A stretch of 48,937 nt of DNA from Xylophilus sp. ASV27 (lineage in GTDB: Bacteria; Pseudomonadota; Gammaproteobacteria; Burkholderiales; Burkholderiaceae_C), in contig NZ_JAELTO010000021.1 in the NCBI RefSeq assembly GCF_016428875.1, positions 1 through 48,937 of the forward strand, written 5' to 3'. This document shows positions 38,268 through 46,438 of this stretch, piece after piece. The notes beneath the pieces are model-generated. The model was not told the origin of the DNA. It made no database searches and was given only the letters and a program-made list of their open reading frames with translations. The translations under genes were made by a program, and so were the position numbers. Each line of letters starts with the position of its first letter. The stretch's first letter is position 1.

Positions 38268-38373
38268 TAGGGTTGTCACTCTCTTCAAGCGTGTGACTTC
38301 TGGCTATGTTGGCCCAGGCCTGCGCTGCGGCATGACGCCGCGGCTGCCAGCCCCACCATCGGAGACATGTGCC

Positions 38374-39600
38374 ATGCAGTTCAGTTTCAAGCTCCTGACC
38401 GTCGCCGGCGCCATCGCGTTCTCGGCCGGCGCCTTCGCCGCCGACCCGATCAAGATCGGGGTGGACGGGCCATTCACCGGAGGCTCGTCGTCCATGGGCG
38501 TCAGCATGCGCGACGGCGTGCGCCTGGCCACCGAAGAGATCAACAAGGCCGGCGGCGTGCTCGGCCGCAAGATCCAGCTCATCGAACGCGACGATGAAGC
38601 CAAGAACGAGCGCGGCGTGCAGATCGCGCAGGAATTCATCAACAAGGAGAAGGTGGTGGCCGTGGTGGGCTACATCAACACCGGCGTGGCACTGGCATCG
38701 CAGCGCTTCTTCCAGGACGCCAAGATTCCGGTGCTGAACAACGTGGCCACGGGCTCCGTCATCACGCACCAGTTCGACAAGGACCCGGACAACTACGTCT
38801 TCCGCAACGCCGCGCATGACAGCATCCAGGCCCCGATGATCGTGGAGGAGGCCATCGTGCGCCGCGGCTTCAAGAAGGTCGCCATACTGGCCGACTCCAC
38901 CAACTACGGCCAGCTCGGCCGGGAAGACCTGGAGAAGGCGCTCAAGAGGAAGGGCATCACGGCGGTCGCCGTGGAGAAGTTCAACATCAAGGACGTCGAC
39001 ATGACGGCCCAGTTGCTCAAGGCCAAGGAGGCGGGCGCCGAGGCCGTGCTGACCTACGGCATCGGCCCCGAACTCGCCCAGATCGCCAATGGCATGACCA
39101 AGCTGGGCTGGAAGGTGCCGATCATCGGCAGCTGGACGCTGGCCATGGCCAACTTCATCGACAACGCGGGTCCGGGCGGAGACGGCGCGCGCATGCCGCA
39201 GACCTTCATCCAGGAGCCGACCACGCCCAAGCGCAAGGCCTTCATCGACGCCTTCCTCGCGACCTTCAAGCCGAAGAACAACCGCATGGATTCGCCGGTG
39301 TCCGCAGCGCAGGGCTACGACTCGATCTACCTGCTGGCAGCGGCCATCAAGCAGGCCGGCAGCACCGACGGGCCGAAGATCAAGGCGGCCCTGGAAGACC
39401 TGCAGACGCCGGTGGAAGGCGTGGTGACCACCTACAACAAGCCTTTCTCCAAGACCGACCATGAGGCGATCACCGCCAACATCCCGGTGTTCGGCGAGGT
39501 CAAGGGCGGCCGTGTGGTCTTTGCCAGCGCCGACGACCAGAAGAGCGCGTCCCAGGTTCGCCTGAAGGATGTCGCGGCCAATGATGCACTGATGAAGTAG
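38374..39600 (+). CDS. livK: Branched-chain amino acid-type ABC transporter substrate-binding protein
   Basis: 408 aa with a signal peptide (LLTVAGAIAFSAGAFAAD, cleavage near residue 22). DPIKIGVDGPFTGGSSSMGVSMRDGVRLATEEINKAGGVLG is the Leu/Ile/Val-binding protein fold start (residues ~23-63), with VVGYINTGVALASQRFFQ and a late AAQGYDSIYLLAAAIKQAGS. Periplasmic. The family also binds amides, aromatic acids and other ligands, so Leu/Ile/Val is not certain. ATG 38374 has GGAGA upstream. A strong hairpin with a T run follows the gene and should make livK mRNA more abundant than that of the membrane and ATPase genes. Confidence 0.93.
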   Translation: MQFSFKLLTVAGAIAFSAGAFAADPIKIGVDGPFTGGSSSMGVSMRDGVRLATEEINKAGGVLGRKIQLIERDDEAKNERGVQIAQEFINKEKVVAVVGYINTGVALASQRFFQDAKIPVLNNVATGSVITHQFDKDPDNYVFRNAAHDSIQAPMIVEEAIVRRGFKKVAILADSTNYGQLGREDLEKALKRKGITAVAVEKFNIKDVDMTAQLLKAKEAGAEAVLTYGIGPELAQIANGMTKLGWKVPIIGSWTLAMANFIDNAGPGGDGARMPQTFIQEPTTPKRKAFIDAFLATFKPKNNRMDSPVSAAQGYDSIYLLAAAIKQAGSTDGPKIKAALEDLQTPVEGVVTTYNKPFSKTDHEAITANIPVFGEVKGGRVVFASADDQKSASQVRLKDVAANDALMK

Positions 39601-39617
39601 GCGCGGCCTGCATGCCG

Positions 39618-39654
39618 GCGCCGCCCCGGGAACTCCCGCGGCGGCGCATTTTTT
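39618..39654 (+). terminator. Intrinsic terminator/attenuator between livK and livH
   Basis: GCGCCGCC (39618-39625) pairs with GGCGGCGC (39640-39647), with extra GGG/CCC pairs inside, followed by ATTTTTT. It is a classical rho-independent signal placed 24 bp before livH, so probably partial. Confidence 0.82.
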
Positions 39655-39678
39655 GGTCCACGCCTTTCGAAAGCCGCC

Positions 39679-40554
39679 ATGCAAATCCTCACGCAACTCA
39701 TCTTCAGCGGCATTGCGCTGGGCATGATCTATGCCGTCATCGCGTTTGGCTACCAGCTCACCTTTGCCACCTCCGATACCCTCAATTTCGGCCAGGGCGA
39801 CGCCCTGATGCTGGGCGCGCTGGTCGGCCTGACCCTGGTCAACGCAGGCGTGAACTACTGGCTGATGATTCCCCTGGTGTGCCTGTTCGGGGCGCTCCAG
39901 GGCGCGGTGGTGGAGCGCATCGGGGTGCGGCCGGCGATCAAGATCAGGTCGGAGTTCGGCTGGATCATGTCCACCATCGCGCTGGGCATCATCTTCAAGA
40001 ACGTGGCGGAAAACGTCTGGGGGCGCGATGACCTGAAGTTCCCGTCGCCGCTGCCGGAGTCTCCGATCAAGTTCCTCAACGCCAACGTGCTGCCGATGGA
40101 GATCCTGGTGGTGGCCGGCGCGATCCTGATGATGCTGGCGGTCGAGCTGTTCAACCGCCGCTCCATCTACGGCAAGGCCGTGGTCGCCACCTTCAATGAC
40201 CGCGATGCGGCCAAGCTGATGGGCATCAATACCGGGCTCGTCATCACCTTCTCGTATGCGCTGTCGTCGATGACGGCCGCATTTGCCGGCGTGCTGATCG
40301 CGCCGCTGACGCTCACCGGCGCCACCATGGGGGCGGTGCTCGGCCTCAAGGCCTTCGCCGTCGCCATCATCGGCGGGCTGACCAGCGGCATGGGCATCGT
40401 GCTGGGTGGCATCATCCTCGGCATCGCGGAGACCACCACCGGCTTCTACCTCAGCACCGGCTACAAGGACGTGCCCGGCCTGGTGCTGCTGCTCATCGTG
40501 CTGGCGGTGCGCCCGGCCGGCCTGTTCGGCAAGACGGCGATCAAGAAGGTGTGA
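39679..40554 (+). CDS. livH: ABC transporter permease, LivH type
   Basis: 291 aa with about eight hydrophobic segments. Landmarks: FSGIALGMIYAVIAFGYQLT, TLNFGQGDALMLGALVGLT, FNDRDAAKLMGINTGLVI and GAVLGLKAFAVAIIGGLTSGMGIVLGGIILGIAETT, the last being the cytoplasmic loop that contacts the ATPase. It pairs with the LivM half of the next gene to form the membrane channel. Its stop overlaps the next start (GTGA). Confidence 0.95.
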   Translation: MQILTQLIFSGIALGMIYAVIAFGYQLTFATSDTLNFGQGDALMLGALVGLTLVNAGVNYWLMIPLVCLFGALQGAVVERIGVRPAIKIRSEFGWIMSTIALGIIFKNVAENVWGRDDLKFPSPLPESPIKFLNANVLPMEILVVAGAILMMLAVELFNRRSIYGKAVVATFNDRDAAKLMGINTGLVITFSYALSSMTAAFAGVLIAPLTLTGATMGAVLGLKAFAVAIIGGLTSGMGIVLGGIILGIAETTTGFYLSTGYKDVPGLVLLLIVLAVRPAGLFGKTAIKKV

Positions 40555-42515
40555 GCACGGTGTCCGAGAAAATGAAAACCAGCCACCGCCTGCTGGCCAT
40601 CGCAGGGGTTGCCGCGCTGCTGCTGTTCCCGGTCGGCATCGACAACCCGTACTACATCCATCTGCTCGAAACCATCATGATCTATGCGATCGTGCTGTTC
40701 GGCCTGGACATCGTGGTCGGCTACACCGGCCAGGTGTCGCTCGGGCATGCGGGGCTGTTCGGGCTAGGCGCCTATGTGGCCGGCGTGCTCGTGCTCAAGC
40801 TGGCGGCGCCGTTCTGGATCACCGTGCCGGTCGCCATCCTGTTCACGGCCGGCTTCGGCGCGCTGCTGGCCCTGCCGGCGCTGCGGGTGTCGGGACCGTA
40901 CCTGGCCATGGTGACGCTGGCCTTCGGCACCATCATCCAGATCCTCATCAACGAGATGAGTTTCCTGACCGAAGGGCCCATGGGCATCAAGCTCGAGAAG
41001 CCCGCGCTGTTCGGCCACAAGCTCGACGAGCGCGAGTACTACTGGGTGGTGGCGGTGCTGATGGTGCTGGCGCTGCTCGTGGTGCACCGCATCCTGCGCT
41101 CGCACCTGGGGCGGGCCTTCGAGGCGCTGCGTGGCAGCCCGGTGGCGTCGGACTGCATGGGCGTCTCGGTCTACCGCTACAAGGTCTACGCCTTCGTCAT
41201 CAGTGCCGGCTTCGCGGGCCTGGCCGGCTGCCTGTATGCGTACTCCGAGCAGTACATCTCGCCCAACACCTACAACTTCGAACTCACGGTGCTGTTCCTG
41301 CTCGCCGTCATCATGGGCGGGCGCAAGAGCCGCATCGGCGCCATGCTCGGCGCCACCATCATCGTGCTGCTGCCCAAGCTGCTGGACGACGTGGTGCTGT
41401 TCCGCTACGTCTCGGTGGCGCTGGCGGTGGCGGTGGTGGCCACGGCAGCCGTGGCCATCCGGCGCGGGCGCGCCACTGCGGTGCAGATGGCCATCCCCGT
41501 GGCGGGCAGCATGGCGCTCGCGGGCCTGTCGTTCTGGCTGGACACCATGACCGACTGGCGGCTCTCGATCTTCGGCGTGATCATGCTCTTCGTCGTGTAC
41601 TACCTGCAGGACGGCATCGTCGGCTTCGTGCGCAAGGCCATCAACATCCGCACGCCCCAGCCCCGCGCGCCGAGCGTGGAAGAGGGCGGGGCACAGTCCG
41701 ACGCGGTATTCACCGCCGCGCATGCCGGCGCGTCCGGCGATCTGCTGCAGGCCCAGGGCGTGCTGATGCAGTTCGGCGGCCTGAAGGCGCTCAACGACGT
41801 CGACCTGACCATCCGGCGCGGGTCGATCCATGGCCTGATCGGCCCGAACGGCTCGGGCAAGAGCACCATGATGAACGTGCTGACCGGCATCTACGTGCCG
41901 ACCGCCGGCAGCCTGGTGTTCGCGGGCCGTTCGCTGGTCGGCCGCACCTCGGCGGACATCGCGCTGTCCGGCATCGCGCGCACCTTCCAGAACGTGCAGT
42001 TGTTCGGCGAGATGAGCGCGCTGCAGAACGTGCAGGTGGGCCTGCACCACAGCTTCCGCAGCAACCTGTTGGACGTGGCCCTGGGCACGCCGCGCTACCG
42101 GCGCGAGAGCGAAGCCGCCGCGGCCCGCGCGCTGGGCCTGCTGCAATTCGTCGGACTGGAGTCCTTCGCGGCCGAGGAGGCGCGCAACCTGCCCTATGGC
42201 AAGCAGCGCCTGCTGGAGATCGCGCGCGCACTGGCGCTCGATCCGCAGCTGCTGCTGCTCGACGAGCCGGCCGCAGGCCTGACCGCCCCGGACATCAAGG
42301 AGCTGATGGTCATCATCCGCAAGATCCGCGAGCATGGCGTGACCTTGATCCTGATCGAGCACCACATGGATGTGGTGATGGGCATCTGCGATACCGTGTC
42401 GGTGCTCGACTTCGGCCAGAAGATCGCAGAAGGCGTGCCTGCCGCGGTGCAGGCCGACGAGAGGGTGATCGAGGCCTACCTGGGCGGGCAGGATGCCGCC
42501 ACGGCCACCGCCTGA
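40551..42515 (+). CDS. livMG: Fused LivM permease-LivG ATPase
   Basis: 654 aa. Residues ~1-370 are a LivM permease (LETIMIYAIVLFGLDIVVGYTGQVSLGHAGLFGLGAY; FEALRGSPVASDCMGVSVYRYK). After a ~30-residue Ala-rich linker, residues ~395-645 are a LivG ATPase: Walker A GPNGSGKST, the LPYGKQRLLEIARAL signature, Walker B LLLLDEPAAGL and the switch His in LIEHHMD. One protein thus gives half of the membrane pore and one ATPase. The GTG at 40551 overlaps the livH stop; GTG 40560 or ATG 40572 are possible alternatives. Confidence 0.95.
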   Translation: MSTVSEKMKTSHRLLAIAGVAALLLFPVGIDNPYYIHLLETIMIYAIVLFGLDIVVGYTGQVSLGHAGLFGLGAYVAGVLVLKLAAPFWITVPVAILFTAGFGALLALPALRVSGPYLAMVTLAFGTIIQILINEMSFLTEGPMGIKLEKPALFGHKLDEREYYWVVAVLMVLALLVVHRILRSHLGRAFEALRGSPVASDCMGVSVYRYKVYAFVISAGFAGLAGCLYAYSEQYISPNTYNFELTVLFLLAVIMGGRKSRIGAMLGATIIVLLPKLLDDVVLFRYVSVALAVAVVATAAVAIRRGRATAVQMAIPVAGSMALAGLSFWLDTMTDWRLSIFGVIMLFVVYYLQDGIVGFVRKAINIRTPQPRAPSVEEGGAQSDAVFTAAHAGASGDLLQAQGVLMQFGGLKALNDVDLTIRRGSIHGLIGPNGSGKSTMMNVLTGIYVPTAGSLVFAGRSLVGRTSADIALSGIARTFQNVQLFGEMSALQNVQVGLHHSFRSNLLDVALGTPRYRRESEAAAARALGLLQFVGLESFAAEEARNLPYGKQRLLEIARALALDPQLLLLDEPAAGLTAPDIKELMVIIRKIREHGVTLILIEHHMDVVMGICDTVSVLDFGQKIAEGVPAAVQADERVIEAYLGGQDAATATA

Positions 42516-42525
42516 GGAACGCAGC

Positions 42526-43248
42526 ATGCTGAAGATCCACAATCTCTTCGCCGGCTACGGCAAGGTGGAGGTGCTGCACGGCATCTCGATCGAGGTGCCC
42601 CAGGGCAAGGTCGTGACCCTGATCGGCTCCAACGGCGCCGGCAAGACCACCACCATGCGGGCCGTCTCCGGCATGATCGCCCCGGGCGCGGGAGAGATCA
42701 CGCTCAACGGCCAGCGCATCGACGGCCTGGAGTCCTACGACATCGCCAAGCGTGGCCTGGCGCATTCGCCCGAGGGGCGGCGCGTCTTCGCGACCATGAC
42801 GGTCACCGACAACCTCACGCTCGGCGCCTTCCCCCGCCTGACCGGCAGCCGGCCGCGCGGCGACGTGGCGGCCGACCTCGAACGCGCACTGGAGCTTTTC
42901 CCCCGGCTCAAGGAGCGTCGCACGCAACTGGCCGGCACGCTCTCCGGCGGCGAGCAGCAGATGCTGGCCATGGCGCGCGCCGTCATGCTCAACCCGGACG
43001 TCGTGCTGCTCGACGAACCCTCCATGGGCCTGGCGCCGATCCTGGTGGCCGAGGTGTTCCGCATCATCGGGCGGCTCAAGAGCGAAGGCGTGACCATGCT
43101 GCTGGTCGAGCAGTTCGCGGCCGCGGCATTGGGCGTGGCCGACTACGGCTACGTGCTGGAGAACGGCCGCATATCCCTGCACGGCCCGGCCGAGAAGCTG
43201 CGCAACGATCCTGCGGTCAAGGCCGCCTACCTGGGCGGAGGGCATTAG
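42526..43248 (+). CDS. livF: ABC transporter ATP-binding protein, LivF type
   Basis: 240 aa. LFAGYGKVEVLHGISIEVP, Walker A GSNGAGKTT, AHSPEGRRVFATMTVTDNL (LivF-specific), LSGGEQQMLAMARAV, Walker B VVLLDEPSMGL and a switch Gln in LVEQFAA. It pairs with the LivG half of the fusion. ATG 42526 has GAGGAA upstream. The TAG stop at 43246-43248 is made of the TA target-site bases plus the first base of MITE copy B, so insertion of the element may have created or replaced the natural stop. Confidence 0.96.
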   Translation: MLKIHNLFAGYGKVEVLHGISIEVPQGKVVTLIGSNGAGKTTTMRAVSGMIAPGAGEITLNGQRIDGLESYDIAKRGLAHSPEGRRVFATMTVTDNLTLGAFPRLTGSRPRGDVAADLERALELFPRLKERRTQLAGTLSGGEQQMLAMARAVMLNPDVVLLDEPSMGLAPILVAEVFRIIGRLKSEGVTMLLVEQFAAAALGVADYGYVLENGRISLHGPAEKLRNDPAVKAAYLGGGH

Positions 43249-43410
43249 GGCAACGCTGAACAAGTCCCTCGCGCGTCGCGCATCCCTGCCGTGGGCGGTC
43301 TGCGGCGTTGCAAATCCTCGCCATGGCTGCGGCCATGGCTGCGGTTTGCGCCTTGCATCCCATCCCACACCAGGGCGCGCGCCAGCGCGGGGACTTGTTC
43401 AGCGTCGCCT
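43248..43410 (-). mobile_element. 163-bp MITE-like element, copy B (inverted to copy A)
   Basis: Reverse-complement counterpart of 38105-38267, same length of 163 bp. Left end GGGCAACGCTGAACAAGTCC, right end GGACTTGTTCAGCGTCGCCT, with TA outside both ends (43246-43247, 43411-43412). The inner CCATGGCTGCGGCCATGG region is palindromic. No coding capacity. Confidence 0.85.
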
Positions 43411-43466
43411 TAGAGAACCTTCTGAGACAGAATGCGGCGCACCCCAACCGCACACAGAACGAGGAC

Positions 43467-43562
43467 ATGCCATCTCCGCACACACCGCAGCGCCACGTGG
43501 CGCGCGCGCTCGCACCCCTTCCAAAAGCCGCCAAGCCCGCACTCGGCGCGCCTTCCCGCTGA
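43467..43562 (+). CDS. Short ORF coupled to the esterase gene
   Basis: 31 codons (ATG 43467, ribosome-binding site CGAGGA) whose TGA overlaps the ATG of the esterase (TGATG, 43560-43564). The product is basic and Pro/Ala-rich (HVARALAPLPKAAKPALG). The esterase itself has no clear ribosome-binding site, so this frame may carry ribosomes to it. It could also be chance. Confidence 0.35.
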   Translation: MPSPHTPQRHVARALAPLPKAAKPALGAPSR

Positions 43563-44524
43563 TGCAGGCGCCTGCCTTGACGCCCGCGATGCGCGGCGTG
43601 CTGCAGGGCATTGCCCGCGCCGGCCATGCGCCGATGCAGACCCTCACGCCGCAGCAGGCGCGCCAGGCCTACGCCGCGGCGGCCGAGGTATTGGAGGTGC
43701 CGCGCGCCGCCCTGCCGCGCGTGGAGGACTTTACCATCGCCGCGCGCGACGGCCATGCGCTGCCGCTGCGGCTGTACGCGCCCGTGGCCGCAGGGCAGGG
43801 CGCGGCGCCGCTGCCGGCGCTGCTCTACCTGCACGGCGGCGGCTTCACCATCGGCGCGGTCGCCACGCATGACACGCTGTGCCGCGAGCTGGCGCGGCTG
43901 GCCGGCTGCGCGGTGGTGTCGGTGGACTACCGGCTGGCGCCGGAACACCGCTTCCCGGTCGCCCACGACGACGCCTGGGATGCGCTCGCGTGGCTGCACC
44001 GCGAGGGCGCCGGCCACGGCATCGACGCCCGCCGCATCGCCGTCGGCGGCGACAGCGCCGGCGGCACGCTCGCCGCCGCCAGCGCACTGCAGGCCCGCGA
44101 CGCCGGCCTGCCGCTGGCGCTGCAACTGCTGTTCTACCCCGGCTGCGGCGCCTGGCAGGACACCGGATCGCACCGGCGCTACGCCCAGGGGCCGATCCTG
44201 AGCAGGGAGCTGATCGCCTGGTTCTTCGGCCTCTACCTGCGCGACGACGCCGACCGCGAGGACTGGCGCTTCGCCCCGCTGCGGGTGCCCGACGCCGAAG
44301 GCGTGGCGCCGGCCTGGTTCGGCCTGGCCGAGTGCGACCCGCTGCTGGACGAAGGCCTGGCCTATGCCGACCTGCTGCGCGCCGCCGCCGTGCCGGTGGG
44401 GCTGGAGCTCTGGCGCGGCGTCACCCACGAATTCATCAAGATGGGCCGCGTCGTGCCGCAGGCGCGGCAGGCCCATGCCGCCGCTGCCGCCGCGCTGCGC
44501 CAGGCCTTTGGAACCGCCCCATGA
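43562..44524 (+). CDS. Alpha/beta hydrolase, HSL-type esterase
   Basis: 320 aa. LLYLHGGGFTIGAVATHD carries the HGGG oxyanion motif of the hormone-sensitive lipase group; Ser in VGGDSAGGTLA, Asp in LAECDPLLDEG and His in GVTHEFIKMG form the triad. The substrate is probably a short acyl ester. ATG 43562 is chosen by position of the helical cap region (PAMRGVLQGIARAGHAPM). The stop overlaps the next gene (ATGA), tying it to an acyl-CoA thioesterase-like partner. Confidence 0.92.
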   Translation: MQAPALTPAMRGVLQGIARAGHAPMQTLTPQQARQAYAAAAEVLEVPRAALPRVEDFTIAARDGHALPLRLYAPVAAGQGAAPLPALLYLHGGGFTIGAVATHDTLCRELARLAGCAVVSVDYRLAPEHRFPVAHDDAWDALAWLHREGAGHGIDARRIAVGGDSAGGTLAAASALQARDAGLPLALQLLFYPGCGAWQDTGSHRRYAQGPILSRELIAWFFGLYLRDDADREDWRFAPLRVPDAEGVAPAWFGLAECDPLLDEGLAYADLLRAAAVPVGLELWRGVTHEFIKMGRVVPQARQAHAAAAAALRQAFGTAP

Positions 44525-45393
44525 CCCACGCCGCCGCCCGCCCCGCCGACTTCCGTGTGCGCCACCGCCTGCGCGTGCGCTGGGCCGAAGTCGACATGCA
44601 GAAGATCGTCTTCAACGCCCACTACCTGATGTACTTCGACACCGCCGTCACCGACTACTGGCGCGCGCTGGCGCTGCCCTACGAGTCGGCCATGCACCTG
44701 CTGGGCGGCGAACTCTACGTGAAGAAGGCCACGCTGCAGTACCACGCCTCGGCCCGCATGGACGACCTGCTGGAAGCTGCCGTGCGCTGCGCCCGCATCG
44801 GCAACAGCTCCATGGGGTTCGAGGGCGCGATCTTCCGCGATGGCCGGCGGCTGATCGAGTGCGAGCTGGTCTACGTCTTCGCCGACTCGGCCACCCAGAC
44901 CGCGCGGCCGGTGCCGCCGGCGCTGCGCGCCCTGCTGCAGGACTTCGAGGCCGGCGCCGGCGTGACCGAGGTCCGCTCCGGCCCCTGGGCCGCGCTGGGC
45001 GCACATGCCGCCAGCATACGCACCGAAGTCTTCATCCAGGAGCAGGCGATTGCGCCCGAGGACGAGTGGGACGCCGACGACGCCGGCGCCGTGCATGCCG
45101 TGGTCTACAACCGCCTGGGCCAGCCTTTGGCCACCGGCCGGCTGCTGCGGCACGCCGAGGGCGTGGGCCGCGTCGGACGCATGGCCGTGCTGCGCGCCCT
45201 GCGCGGCGCCCACCTGGGGCGCACGGTGCTCGACGCGCTGCTGGCCCAGGCCCGGGCACGCGGCGACCGCGAAGTCATCCTGCACGCCCAGTGCAGCGCG
45301 CAGGGCTTCTACGCGCAGGCCGGCTTCACCCCGACGGGCGCGCCCTTCGACGAGGTCGGCATCCCCCACATCGGCATGCGGCTCTGCTTCTAG
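44521..45393 (+). CDS. YbgC-type thioesterase fused to a GNAT acetyltransferase
   Basis: 290 aa. Residues ~10-140 are a 4-hydroxybenzoyl-CoA thioesterase-type hotdog domain: RVRWAEVDMQKIVFNAHYLMYFDTA, with the Asp/His pair seen in YbgC-like enzymes, and YVKKATLQYHASARMDDLLE. Residues ~155-290 are a GNAT domain of the ElaA type: RTEVFIQEQAIAPEDEWDADD, VGRVGRMAVLRALRGAHLG (acetyl-CoA-binding R/Q-x-x-G-x-G/A area), ILHAQCSAQGFYAQAGF. One chain could hydrolyse an acyl-CoA and acylate or acetylate an amine. ATGA overlap with the esterase gene. No frameshift needed for the fusion. Confidence 0.88.
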   Translation: MTHAAARPADFRVRHRLRVRWAEVDMQKIVFNAHYLMYFDTAVTDYWRALALPYESAMHLLGGELYVKKATLQYHASARMDDLLEAAVRCARIGNSSMGFEGAIFRDGRRLIECELVYVFADSATQTARPVPPALRALLQDFEAGAGVTEVRSGPWAALGAHAASIRTEVFIQEQAIAPEDEWDADDAGAVHAVVYNRLGQPLATGRLLRHAEGVGRVGRMAVLRALRGAHLGRTVLDALLAQARARGDREVILHAQCSAQGFYAQAGFTPTGAPFDEVGIPHIGMRLCF

Positions 45394-45402
45394 CTTACGG
45401 TG

Positions 45403-45465
45403 CTGGCGCTATATTTAATATAGCTGGAAGCCCAGGTGATACCTGGGCTTGAGCCATTTTTGATA
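45403..45465 (-). repeat. Dispersed AAGCCCAGG hairpin repeat, copy 5 (reverse orientation)
   Basis: AAGCCCAGGT (45428-45437), 3-base loop, ACCTGGGCTT (45441-45450). The AT-rich tail CTATATTTAATATAGC lies on the left, so this copy reads on the minus strand. It sits between the convergent thioesterase-GNAT and ygfZ genes. Confidence 0.83.
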
Positions 45466-45473
45466 CGGAATTT

Positions 45474-46391
45474 TCAGATATCGTCGAGCAGCGCGTAGGG
45501 CAGCGGCTGCAGCACCAGCGCCGGCCCCTGGGGCGAGCCGACGCGCAGCAGGCCATCTGCGGCCGCACGGGTCTGCAGCGACACCAGCGCATCGAAGCCG
45601 CCTGCGGGCGCGGCGGCGGCCTGCACCACGGTGCCGCAGGGCTGGCTGTCGTCGCTCGAATGGAACACCTCCGCGCCCACCGCAGGCTCGGAGTCCGAAT
45701 GCGCCAGGTAGGCGCGGCGCTTGAGCGTGCCGCGGAACTGGCTGCGCGCCACCACTTCCTGGCCCGGGTAGCAGCCCTTCTTGAAATTGACGCCGCCCAC
45801 CGACTCGTAGTTGAGCATCTGCGGCACGAACAGGTCCACCAGCGGAGCGGTCAGCGTCGCCACGCCGCTGGCGACCTCGCCCCAGCGCCAGAGTGCTGGC
45901 GCGAGCGAAGGTCCGGCAGGTGCCGGCCCGCCTGACGGCGCCACCCACAGCGCCCGCACCTGGCCCGCGGCCGGCGGCAACACCACCAGGTCCACCCCTT
46001 CGGCCGGATGGGTCCTGGACCAGGTCGGCCCCACGGCACCGGCCGCGGCGGCGGCTTCGCCCGCAAGGCCCCAGAGCGCCACCTCGGCCGTCGCATCGGT
46101 CAGCTTTGCCTTGGCGCGCAGGACGAACATCGACAGGCGCTTGAGCGCGGCGGCCAGCAGGTCGCGGCTGCAGACCAGCAGCACCTCGCCGGGCCCGCGC
46201 ACGACGCCCACGAAGCTCGCCTGCATGCGCCCCTTGGCCGACAGGAACGCCGCCAGCCGCGCCTGGTCGGGCGGCAACAGGACGAAGTCCTGCGTCAACT
46301 GGCCCTGCAGGAAGGCCACGGCATCGTCGCCCGCCACGCGGAGGGTGCCCAGATGTTCGAGAGGGGTGATTCCGTTCAGGGTCGCTGTCAT
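45474..46391 (-). CDS. ygfZ: tRNA-modifying/Fe-S protein YgfZ (folate-binding)
   Basis: 305 aa. The hallmark is KKGCYPGQEVVARSQFRGTLKRR (K-G-C-Y-x-G-Q-E with the functional Cys), plus DAVAFLQGQLTQDF and FLSAKGRMQASF near the N-terminus; it has the aminomethyltransferase-like (GcvT) fold. YgfZ helps Fe-S cluster assembly or repair, using folate. ATG 46391 starts MTATLNGITPLEHLG; an in-frame ATG at 46406 adds five residues. Its start diverges from mltG with 47 bp between them. Confidence 0.93.
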   Translation of the reverse strand: MTATLNGITPLEHLGTLRVAGDDAVAFLQGQLTQDFVLLPPDQARLAAFLSAKGRMQASFVGVVRGPGEVLLVCSRDLLAAALKRLSMFVLRAKAKLTDATAEVALWGLAGEAAAAAGAVGPTWSRTHPAEGVDLVVLPPAAGQVRALWVAPSGGPAPAGPSLAPALWRWGEVASGVATLTAPLVDLFVPQMLNYESVGGVNFKKGCYPGQEVVARSQFRGTLKRRAYLAHSDSEPAVGAEVFHSSDDSQPCGTVVQAAAAPAGGFDALVSLQTRAAADGLLRVGSPQGPALVLQPLPYALLDDI

Positions 46392-46438
46392 GCGCTGAAT
46401 TATCATGCCCGGTTGATGTCAGGAAGGACACGCTGGGC

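Noticed and set aside
38103-43412. The liv operon as a complete composite transposon.
   Set aside because: There is no transposase gene inside, and each element has its own TA flanks, so two separate insertions explain the pattern equally well.
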